Of a stretch of 28,266 bases of DNA, positions 22,777-28,266 are shown one piece after another (within the stretch, counting starts at the first letter, position 1; each line of letters opens with the position of its first letter). This DNA comes from an uncultured Lachnospiraceae bacterium (lineage in GTDB: Bacteria; Bacillota; Clostridia; Lachnospirales; Lachnospiraceae). The stretch is taken from positions 1 through 28,266 of the forward strand of contig CALDLG010000010.1 of NCBI GenBank assembly GCA_937910785.1, read 5' to 3'. The notes beneath the pieces are model-generated. The model did no database searches and was not told the origin of the DNA. It worked only from the letters and a program-made list of their open reading frames with translations. A program made the position numbers and the translations under genes.

Positions 22777-24134
22777 ATCGATTCCCCACTGCCAATCACA
22801 TCGTTAATCTTTTTCTCATTATAAAACAGGAGAATGAGGCCGCCGGTCAAAGCCAGCGCACAGGAGGTTCCCGCCACTACCCGATAACCGGTTCCGCCTC
22901 CTCCAAGCGTTGCCAGAGCCGTAAACAAAAGCATGGAAACACTCTGCCCCAGTTTAAAAGCAAAGGTACGGGCCGCATAAAACATCCCTTCCCGGTTTTC
23001 CCCGGTCTTTCTGGAATCGCTCTCGGAAATATCGGCAACCATGGCCTGAGGCAAAATCCCGAAAACCGCCATGGGAAAGGCAGCTGCCACCACCAGAATA
23101 AATCCCTGAACTACCGGCGAAATGCCAAGTCCCGGTCCCATCAGCGCCGTATATCCGAAGCAGGCCGCAAAAATCAAAAATGCCGCAAGCACCATATTCC
23201 GTTTGCCAAACCTCACGGTCATCAGATTTACCGGTATATAAAAAGCAAGGGATAACGCGGTCATTGCCACGAAAAACACCGTAGACATGCTCTCCGGCAG
23301 TCCCAGCAGAGAGGTTACAAAAAAGGGCAGCCCCGTCTGGAACATGGTGAGGCCGATCCAGTAAAATATATCCGAACCAACAAAGATACGGAACTCTTTA
23401 TTCCGGAAAGTTTTGATCAGGGAGGAGAACGCCGTCCCCTCTGTCGGCCGGGAATTCACATAATCCTTCTCCCTGATGGCGAACACCGGAACCTGCATAC
23501 AGAAAAAAGCAATTACCGCCAGCATTCCAAAGGTCACCCTCATAGCCGGCACCCGCCCCAGAGAGGGCTCCATCAGCCCCCAGATCACCGGCGCCGCATA
23601 AGCTAAGGCCGTACCCACAATAAAGGTCAGCGAAATGGCTGTGCTGATATTCAGCCGCTCCTTCTGATCGTGCCCCAGCTCCGGGATCAGCGCATTAAAG
23701 GGCGTACAGTAAGCGGTAATTGCCAGATAGTAGCACATGGTAAACACTGACAGCCAGACCACATTGATACCGGACATATGTCCCACCGGGGCGCAGAACA
23801 CCATCACCGTGGAAAAGGCCAGGGGCAGGGATGCCCATTTCAGAAAAGGAATCCTTCGTCCAAGCCCGGATCTGCACCGGTCGGACAACGAAGCAATCCA
23901 GGGGTCTGTCACCGCATCGAACACGCGCCCAAGAGCCGTGATTGCTCCTATAATGGTGAATACCCCAAACAACGCCCTTCCCTGGGGAATGAACAGAATC
24001 TGCCCTGCCGCCTGGGCAGTCTCATCCGGCTGGTAAAAATATACCAGCCAGTTAGATATTAATCCGGACAGCATAGCCCAGCCCAGCTGCCCCACCGCCA
24101 GAAGCCATATTTTACCCTTTGATAATGATTGCAT
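22773..24134 (-). CDS. MFS transporter, GPH (glycoside-pentoside-hexuronide) type
   Basis: 453 aa with about 12 transmembrane helices. The N-terminal half has GRVFDAVTDPWIASLSDRCR followed by SGLGRRIPFLKWASLP, the DPxxxxxxDR and GRRxP pattern of MelB-like GPH symporters. Then ALIPELGHDQKERLNISTAI, their second signature. The central loop and AMVADISESDSRKTGENREG near residue 360-385 also fit. These carriers bring in glycosides or related solutes with Na+ or H+. It is the first gene of the operon, with a promoter overlapped by two inverted repeats. The stop overlaps the TetR gene by 4 nt. Pairing with an esterase-like hydrolase rather than a glycosidase makes the substrate unclear. Confidence 0.9.
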   Translation of the reverse strand: MQSLSKGKIWLLAVGQLGWAMLSGLISNWLVYFYQPDETAQAAGQILFIPQGRALFGVFTIIGAITALGRVFDAVTDPWIASLSDRCRSGLGRRIPFLKWASLPLAFSTVMVFCAPVGHMSGINVVWLSVFTMCYYLAITAYCTPFNALIPELGHDQKERLNISTAISLTFIVGTALAYAAPVIWGLMEPSLGRVPAMRVTFGMLAVIAFFCMQVPVFAIREKDYVNSRPTEGTAFSSLIKTFRNKEFRIFVGSDIFYWIGLTMFQTGLPFFVTSLLGLPESMSTVFFVAMTALSLAFYIPVNLMTVRFGKRNMVLAAFLIFAACFGYTALMGPGLGISPVVQGFILVVAAAFPMAVFGILPQAMVADISESDSRKTGENREGMFYAARTFAFKLGQSVSMLLFTALATLGGGGTGYRVVAGTSCALALTGGLILLFYNEKKINDVIGSGESI

Positions 24135-24165
24135 ACCATACCTCCATAATCTGGCATTTCTTTTC

Positions 24166-24180
24166 GATAGTTACTCTATC
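24166..24180 (-). promoter_or_regulatory. Operator-like inverted repeat, copy 1 (TetR candidate)
   Basis: GATAG-TTACT-CTATC, 15 bp. It has the same arms and spacing as the copy at 24186-24200, with centres 20 bp apart (two helical turns). It lies between the predicted transcription start and the transporter ATG. Confidence 0.65.
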
Positions 24181-24185
24181 ATATT

Positions 24186-24200
24186 GATAGTCATACTATC
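24186..24200 (-). promoter_or_regulatory. Operator-like inverted repeat, copy 2 (TetR candidate)
   Basis: GATAGT-CAT-ACTATC, a perfect 15-bp inverted repeat. It abuts the -10 box and covers the expected transcription start, so a bound repressor would block initiation. Confidence 0.72.
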
Positions 24201-24228
24201 ATTATAATAAAAATAAGCAGTTTTGCAA
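24201..24228 (-). promoter_or_regulatory. Promoter of the transporter-tetR-hydrolase operon
   Basis: On the minus strand TTGCAA (24223-24228) and TATAAT (24201-24206) are 16 bp apart. The -10 box is perfect. It sits directly after the terminator of the upstream gene. Confidence 0.72.
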
Positions 24229-24229
24229 G

Positions 24230-24260
24230 AAAAAAGATGGTTGCCGCCAGCCATCTTTTT
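24230..24260 (-). terminator. Terminator of the EFR1 flavodoxin/ferredoxin gene
   Basis: AAAAAGATGG and CCATCTTTTT form a stem with a 10-nt loop. On the minus strand the GATGG/CCATC core is followed by six T. It lies about 70 nt after the stop at 24328. T-rich sequence on the other side would let it work in both directions. Confidence 0.8.
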
Positions 24261-24327
24261 CCTTTTTCATAAGACTATCTGTTTCCAGATAACCGCTATG
24301 TACCGTATTCCGTTTTTAGATGCTTTT

Positions 24328-25092
24328 TCAGATATACAGCTCACATTCTTTGTGAACCGAACAGGCCTTCCTGAGCGCAAGGGATGCCGCACTGACCATT
24401 GCGCCATTTAATGATTTTGCCTTCTGCGGACAGTTCGCTACACAACGCATACAGGAAATGCACATCTTTTTATCGACCAGTGCCGCATTTTCTTCGGAGA
24501 TCGCTCCAACCGGGCACTGTTTTGCGCATAATCCACAGTTGTTACATGATTTTCCCGTTTTCGGCACAATGCCTGCGCCACCGGCCTTCCTATAGGGACG
24601 GTTTCCGGGAACAGACGGCTTTGTCACCGCTCCGGATTCCAGCTTTGCGAGAATCTGACGGGCAAAGTCCGCTAACCGTTTTCGGTCTTCTGTGTCCGGC
24701 CTTCCCGCAGCATACTGACGCACGATGGAATGTTCGGCAATGGCCGCGATGGCTGCTACAATGCAAAAGCCTGCCTGCTCCGCCGCATCCTGCAGTTCCA
24801 CCAGTGTATCTTCATACGCACGATTTCCGTATACACATACGATTACAGCCTTTGCTCCGTTTCCCCTTATCTCCCGCAGACGATGCACCGCTGCTGAGGG
24901 CACGCGTCCGCCAAAGGAAGGCACTGCAATAACCGCTATATCCTCTGCCCCAAAAGAAACCTGTGAAAAGGCGGCTTTAGAATCTGACAGATCAATCATC
25001 CCTCCCACATCATTTGCCAGCCCATCGGAAATGATGTCAGCAACCCGTTTCGTTCCACCGGTCGGACTGAATATAATCTGAGTACACTTCAT
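24328..25092 (-). CDS. EFR1-type flavodoxin/ferredoxin fusion protein
   Basis: 254 aa. The flavodoxin-like part (about 1-155) starts CTQIIFSPTGGTKRVADII, where SPTGGT (9-14) is the FMN phosphate loop, and has AVPSFGGRVP and VCVYGNRAYED as later FMN loops. The C-terminal domain carries two 4Fe-4S sites: Cys183, 186, 189, 193 (CNNCGLCAKQCP) and Cys211, 214, 217, 221 (CISCMRCVANCP). It is a soluble electron carrier of anaerobes that can join flavin and cluster redox in one chain; partners are unknown. AGGAGG lies 7 nt before the ATG. It is divergent from an Rrf2 regulator, sharing a control region with two TGTAA-N9-TTACA sites, and ends at a strong terminator. Confidence 0.92.
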   Translation of the reverse strand: MKCTQIIFSPTGGTKRVADIISDGLANDVGGMIDLSDSKAAFSQVSFGAEDIAVIAVPSFGGRVPSAAVHRLREIRGNGAKAVIVCVYGNRAYEDTLVELQDAAEQAGFCIVAAIAAIAEHSIVRQYAAGRPDTEDRKRLADFARQILAKLESGAVTKPSVPGNRPYRKAGGAGIVPKTGKSCNNCGLCAKQCPVGAISEENAALVDKKMCISCMRCVANCPQKAKSLNGAMVSAASLALRKACSVHKECELYI

Positions 25093-25104
25093 GATACAAC
25101 CTCC

Positions 25105-25123
25105 TGTAAATTTTATTATTACA
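25105..25123. promoter_or_regulatory. Operator-like site A, TGTAA-N9-TTACA
   Basis: The arms TGTAA and TTACA are separated by 9 bp; the match extends to CTGTAA and TTACAG. It covers the predicted transcription start of the EFR1 gene. It has the same arms and spacing as site B, 43 bp away centre to centre. Candidate site for the divergent Rrf2 protein. Confidence 0.6.
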
Positions 25124-25129
25124 GCTCAT

Positions 25130-25158
25130 ATTATAGCGTGTCAAAGGTGTAATGTCAA
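25130..25158 (-). promoter_or_regulatory. Promoter of the EFR1 gene
   Basis: On the minus strand TTGACA (25153-25158) and TATAAT (25130-25135) are 17 bp apart, a full consensus match. The leader is about 30 nt. Such a strong promoter next to a repressor gene suggests tight repression. Confidence 0.85.
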
Positions 25159-25166
25159 CATTTACA
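25148..25166. promoter_or_regulatory. Operator-like site B, TGTAA-N9-TTACA
   Basis: TGTAA (25148-25152) and TTACA (25162-25166) with 9 bp between. It covers the -35 boxes of both divergent promoters, so one bound protein could repress both genes. Confidence 0.66.
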
Positions 25167-25189
25167 TGATGAATATGATATGGTATAAT
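25161..25189 (+). promoter_or_regulatory. Promoter of the Rrf2 gene
   Basis: TTTACA (25161-25166) and TATAAT (25184-25189) are 17 bp apart. The leader would be only about 18 nt, just enough for the AGGAGG site. Confidence 0.75.
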
Positions 25190-25213
25190 CCTATGGAAGA
25201 AAGGAGGCTGGCT

Positions 25214-25645
25214 ATGCACATCAGTCAAAAATGTTCGGTTGCGCTCCACTGCCTGATTTTTATTAATGAATACGGTGATTCTGCCAATGTGACCAGCAGT
25301 CTGCTTGCAAAATCCACCGGCTGCAATCCCGTGATTATCCGCAATCTGTTAAGCGGGTTAAAGAAAGCCGGGATGATTTCAACACAATCGGGCGTTGGCA
25401 ATACAAAACTTGTAAAACAGCCGGAAGATATCACTCTTTATGATATCTGTAATGCGATTGACCCTGACGGCATGCGGAATCTGTTCGGAATACATGCCTC
25501 CCCTGCCGCCGCATGTCCGGTCGGCAGAAATATACACAATATCCTGCAGGAGCCATATGGCATGATACAGGAGAATTTTACAGAAAGTTTAAAATCCATC
25601 CGGCTTGATTCCATCATAAATCATTTTCATGAAGTTTCCCGGTAA
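25214..25645 (+). CDS. Rrf2 family transcriptional regulator
   Basis: 143 aa from ATG at 25214, with AGGAGG 6 nt upstream; the longer frame to 25091 runs through the promoter and is not coding. The winged HTH is at about 4-65: HISQKCSVALHCLIFINEYG, SSLLAKSTGCNPVIIRNLLS and GLKKAGMISTQSGVGNTKLV. The three-cysteine cluster motif of IscR is absent. Only Cys101 in AAACPVGRNI lies in the region after the wing, an arrangement seen in YwnA-like members rather than IscR. Other cysteines are at 7, 13, 37 and 79. It probably represses itself and the divergent EFR1 gene in response to a redox or thiol signal; the signal is inferred. It converges on the HAD gene with a 20-nt gap. Confidence 0.9.
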   Translation: MHISQKCSVALHCLIFINEYGDSANVTSSLLAKSTGCNPVIIRNLLSGLKKAGMISTQSGVGNTKLVKQPEDITLYDICNAIDPDGMRNLFGIHASPAAACPVGRNIHNILQEPYGMIQENFTESLKSIRLDSIINHFHEVSR

Positions 25646-25665
25646 AAGCACTGAGCACTGCGGCA

Positions 25666-26400
25666 TTATTGAATTCCCGTCTGCCGGATCACTTCCATAA
25701 GGGAGCCTTTTTCCGACACATATTTATACAGGGAAGTCTCCCGTTTATGGAACACGGGCGAACGGTTAATGAAAAATCCATCTATGCCTGCGGCAGATGC
25801 GCCTGCCATATCCGACTTCAGTTCATTTCCTATCATGATGCACCGGGTCTTGTCAAGCCCATACCGTTTACAGCAAATATTATAAAATTCAGGATCGGGT
25901 TTCATGCAGCCCTCATCCGAAGATAAGAGGATGCCGTCAAAATACGCCACAAGCCCTGTCTCAAGAAGCTCTTTCCATGTAAAGCTTCTCTGTGCATTTG
26001 ACAGGAGATATACTCTTTTTCCCGCTTTTTTCAGCGCATCAAGGCACGCGATGGCATCAGGGTAAAGGCACATATATAGAAGGGACAGTCTTCGGAAATT
26101 CTCACCAAGGTAAGTAATTTCCTCATCTGAGAGCCGGCAGCCGCGTGCGGCAAATACGTCGCGGAAAACATTGTCAACATTTATTTCCGCTTTCGCGAAT
26201 ATCCCCTGTTTCGCGGCATGTTCCCGGTATGCATGTTCTGTTGAGACATAGAGCCTGTAAAAAAGTTTCCATTCAAATGAAAATCCCTGTTTTCTTAACC
26301 ATTTGGCATATTTTTTATAAAAATTTTTGCTGTATTCATCGGTACGGATATCAATAAGCGTCCCATACAGGTCAAAAATATAATTCCGGTACATCGCCAT
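25666..26400 (-). CDS. HAD family hydrolase with DxY motif I
   Basis: 244 aa. Motif I is NYIFDLYGTLIDI, with nucleophile Asp10. The usual second Asp is Tyr12, as in L-2-haloacid dehalogenases (DxYGT) and a set of uncharacterised Firmicute HAD proteins. Motif II is VYLLSNA, motif III lies in DEGCMKPDPEFYNI, and motif IV is CIMIGNELKSDMAGA (Glu/Asp pair). The cap at about 18-100 is helical and rich in Tyr/Phe. Fold and family are certain; whether it is a phosphatase, nucleotidase or dehalogenase is not. GAGGAGG lies 4 nt before the ATG. Single gene, convergent with Rrf2. The 163-bp gap upstream (26401-26563) shows no clear promoter, and only a weak GTTCCCTG/CAGGAAC stem. Confidence 0.87.
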   Translation of the reverse strand: MAMYRNYIFDLYGTLIDIRTDEYSKNFYKKYAKWLRKQGFSFEWKLFYRLYVSTEHAYREHAAKQGIFAKAEINVDNVFRDVFAARGCRLSDEEITYLGENFRRLSLLYMCLYPDAIACLDALKKAGKRVYLLSNAQRSFTWKELLETGLVAYFDGILLSSDEGCMKPDPEFYNICCKRYGLDKTRCIMIGNELKSDMAGASAAGIDGFFINRSPVFHKRETSLYKYVSEKGSLMEVIRQTGIQ

Positions 26401-26563
26401 AAAACCTCCTCAAAATGAAACGTTTTCAGATGCTTTGCAAATCCGGCTGAAAATAGTTCCCTGTGCCCACTGAAATACCAGGAACGTAAATGATCGCCCT
26501 GCGATTTTTCATAAAATAAAGTAATGGCTGCCAGACGCGCATTGTATTTCGAATTGAAAATTT

Positions 26564-28081
26564 TTAATCACATAACAATACACGCTTTCTTTCTATCATT
26601 TCCTCAATTCTCTCAATATACCCGGCAACATCCTTCACCGTATCACACCGTTTAATCAGCCCGTCCGAATACACCCTTTTGGTTACGGTTCCGGCCCCAA
26701 GCGCAACAATACTCTGTTTCTCTTCCATAATCAGAATATTGTATATGCCGTATTTCCCTTCCTTCGCATAGCCAACGTTTTCAAAATTGCCAGACATATT
26801 TTTCTGCCTGTAAAGATAATAAGGAACCATCCCCATGCCATGTGCGCCTTCCTCAGCAATCCGCATCGTCTCTTCGGTATTGCACAGCGTGGCAATTCCG
26901 TTCTCTTCTATCCATTCCGCCAGCCTTGAAGCCCGCTTAACCGCAAGCGAATGGACCGTCAGACTGTCCGGCTCAAGCGCCCGTATGGCCTCTATCGTTT
27001 TCCTGACATCCTCCGCGTTTTCTCCCGGAAGCCCCAGAATAATATCCATATTGATATGCTCAAACCCGACTCTTCTCGCCATAAAAAAAGCCTCTTCCAC
27101 CTGTTCTACCGTATGTCTTCGGCCAATAATCCGCAATGTTTCCTGCTTCATCGTCTGCGGATTGACGGAAATTCTGTCTACGCCATGCCGGAAAAGCACC
27201 TCCAGCTTCTTCTCCGTAATACTGTCGGCCCGTCCCGCTTCAACCGTAAATTCCTGTACGGACGTAAAATCAAAAGAGCTTTTCAGTTTCGTAAGCAGCC
27301 GGTCCAGCTCTTCCGCGGATAAAGAAGTGGGCGTACCGCCGCCGATATAAACCGTATCCAGTATCTTATGCCGGTATGTTTCCGCAAGAAAATCGATTTC
27401 CTTCTCCAGCGCGTCCAGATAATCCGACACCTTCGATTTCCATACGCCGATGGGAAAAGATGTGAAGGAGCAGTACAGACAGGTGGTAGGGCAAAATGGA
27501 ATTCCGATATACAGGCTATAGCCGTTCTCATAATGAAGCGGCTGCAGAATACGTCGTTCCCGCCCGGCAATTTCCAGACTAAGCGCCGCCTTTTTCCTGC
27601 TGACCAGATGTTCCGTCTCCAGAAAAGTAAGGATTTCCTCTTCGCTTTTTCCTTCCTCCAGCATGGCCATCGGAATCTTCGTCGGCCGGATGCCCGTCAG
27701 ATTCCCCCAGGGAAGCGTAATTCCGGTCTCTTCCCGCAGGGAGGTATAAAAAAATCGTTTGAAAGCGTTTTTGTAATCAAGCCGTCCTTCCGGACCAACA
27801 TGCCATATATACTCCTGCTTCCATTCCGAAGCCATATCCAAAACAGTCCGCTCCTTCTTCTCTTCTTCCCCCGCTGTCTCTTCCGTACTCCGCATCATCC
27901 GAAAACGGACGGTTTCTTCTTCAAACACGAGCTCCATCTGTGCCGGCTTCTCACGAATCGTCCGGTCTTTGATCACAGATTCCGGCGTCAGCACCCGTAC
28001 ATCCTCCTCCGGATAGAAAGCCTTTACCAATGCGTGAATATCATACTCAAACTGCGCTTTATTGGATTTTAAAATAATCAT
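26564..28081 (-). CDS. hemZ: Coproporphyrinogen dehydrogenase HemZ (HemN-like radical SAM protein)
   Basis: 505 aa. After a HemZ-specific N-terminal part (about 1-185, including LPWGNLTGIRPTKIPMAML) comes the radical SAM core: LYIGIPFCPTTCLYCSFTSF with Cys197, 201 and 204 (Cx3Cx2C). DTVYIGGGTPTSLSAEEL follows, then FTVEAGRADSITEKKLEVL, RISVNPQTM and NMDIILGLPGE, the normal HemN/HemW-like chain. The N-terminal extension and GIRPTK distinguish it from HemN and HemW. HemZ is annotated for oxygen-independent coproporphyrinogen oxidation, but several HemN relatives have other roles and no other haem gene is here. GAGGA lies 12 nt before the ATG. A promoter lies 45 nt upstream. Confidence 0.93.
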   Translation of the reverse strand: MIILKSNKAQFEYDIHALVKAFYPEEDVRVLTPESVIKDRTIREKPAQMELVFEEETVRFRMMRSTEETAGEEEKKERTVLDMASEWKQEYIWHVGPEGRLDYKNAFKRFFYTSLREETGITLPWGNLTGIRPTKIPMAMLEEGKSEEEILTFLETEHLVSRKKAALSLEIAGRERRILQPLHYENGYSLYIGIPFCPTTCLYCSFTSFPIGVWKSKVSDYLDALEKEIDFLAETYRHKILDTVYIGGGTPTSLSAEELDRLLTKLKSSFDFTSVQEFTVEAGRADSITEKKLEVLFRHGVDRISVNPQTMKQETLRIIGRRHTVEQVEEAFFMARRVGFEHINMDIILGLPGENAEDVRKTIEAIRALEPDSLTVHSLAVKRASRLAEWIEENGIATLCNTEETMRIAEEGAHGMGMVPYYLYRQKNMSGNFENVGYAKEGKYGIYNILIMEEKQSIVALGAGTVTKRVYSDGLIKRCDTVKDVAGYIERIEEMIERKRVLLCD

Positions 28082-28125
28082 AACGATGCCGTTTCCTCTC
28101 TGTATCTTATGTATATGTTGTCCCT

Positions 28126-28154
28126 ATCATACACCATCAGGACGCCTGTGTCTA
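28126..28154 (-). promoter_or_regulatory. Promoter of hemZ
   Basis: On the minus strand TAGACA (28149-28154) and TATGAT (28126-28131) are 17 bp apart, each one mismatch from consensus. Nothing further is recognised between it and the window end at 28266. Confidence 0.6.
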
Positions 28155-28266
28155 ACTCCTTCTTCCTGCCTGCCGCTTTCATCCCGGCCCGCTGAGAATC
28201 CTGTTTATTAAGGTTCAGGTGTCAAAAGGTGCGATAAATAAACTGTAAAGGCAGATTGTACAAAAT

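Noticed and set aside
25091..25213. Extended N-terminus of the Rrf2 protein from 25091
   Set aside because: It would read through both promoters and both TGTAA-N9-TTACA sites; ATG 25214 has AGGAGG 6 nt upstream and gives the normal Rrf2 start.
26456..26485. Terminator after hemZ
   Set aside because: GTTCCCTG and CAGGAAC form a 7-bp stem with one bulge and a 15-nt loop; the following sequence is only weakly T-rich, so support is too low to list.

Overview
The window reads as a chromosomal segment of a low-to-mid GC anaerobic Firmicute, most likely a Lachnospiraceae-type Clostridia. The diagnostic signs are a six-cysteine SCIFF precursor with its radical SAM maturase beside a fused SecDF, a TIGR04086-type membrane protein, an oxygen-independent HemZ-type radical SAM enzyme, BioY followed by a DUF1284 protein, and an EFR1-type flavodoxin/ferredoxin. 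Strong AGGAGG-type ribosome binding sites and sigma-A-like promoters (TTGACA, 17 bp, TATAAT) occur throughout. Most genes lie on the minus strand. I see no rRNA, tRNA, CRISPR array, insertion sequence, phage or plasmid module. No intergenic stretch exceeds about 250 bases.

Region 1 (1-6.7 kb, minus strand) is a surface-glycan locus. It begins with a small secreted protein, then a polytopic GT-C-like membrane protein, a polyprenyl-phosphate-type family 2 glycosyltransferase, a family 4 glycosyltransferase, an FkbM methyltransferase, another family 2 glycosyltransferase, and the first ten codons of one more gene cut by the window edge. The last four of these are visibly AT-richer than the rest, with a break near 3.0-3.1 kb. 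A short XRE-type regulator is divergent from the secreted protein.

Region 2 (7.5-12.1 kb, minus strand) is the SCIFF (ranthipeptide) locus: TIGR04086 membrane protein, scfA (47 aa), scfB maturase and secDF, ending at a strong terminator. scfA has its own promoter, a hairpin near its 5' end, and an 11-bp hairpin separating it from scfB. The membrane protein is preceded by a 20-codon leader-like ORF that contains a perfect 12-bp inverted repeat.

Region 3 (12.2-21.1 kb) is mostly housekeeping. A CNNM/CBS/CorC-domain membrane protein on the plus strand overlaps tail-to-tail with a HAD phosphatase. Then follow an SseB-like protein, a 39-40 bp tandem repeat, an acyltransferase-3 membrane protein, DUF1284 plus bioY under a probable BirA operator, a small conserved protein, hisS, and a lipoprotein.

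Region 4 (21.1-28.1 kb) has two locally regulated units and two single genes. One is a three-gene overlapping operon (GPH-type transporter, TetR regulator, alpha/beta hydrolase) preceded by two copies of GATAG-N5-CTATC. The other is a divergent pair, an EFR1 flavodoxin/ferredoxin and an Rrf2 regulator, whose shared promoter holds two copies of TGTAA-N9-TTACA. The remaining genes are a HAD hydrolase with a DxY motif and HemZ.

I did not find a clearly new system. The points most worth a second look are the architecture of the SCIFF locus, the leader ORF before the TIGR04086 gene, and the paired operators of the Rrf2 and TetR units.
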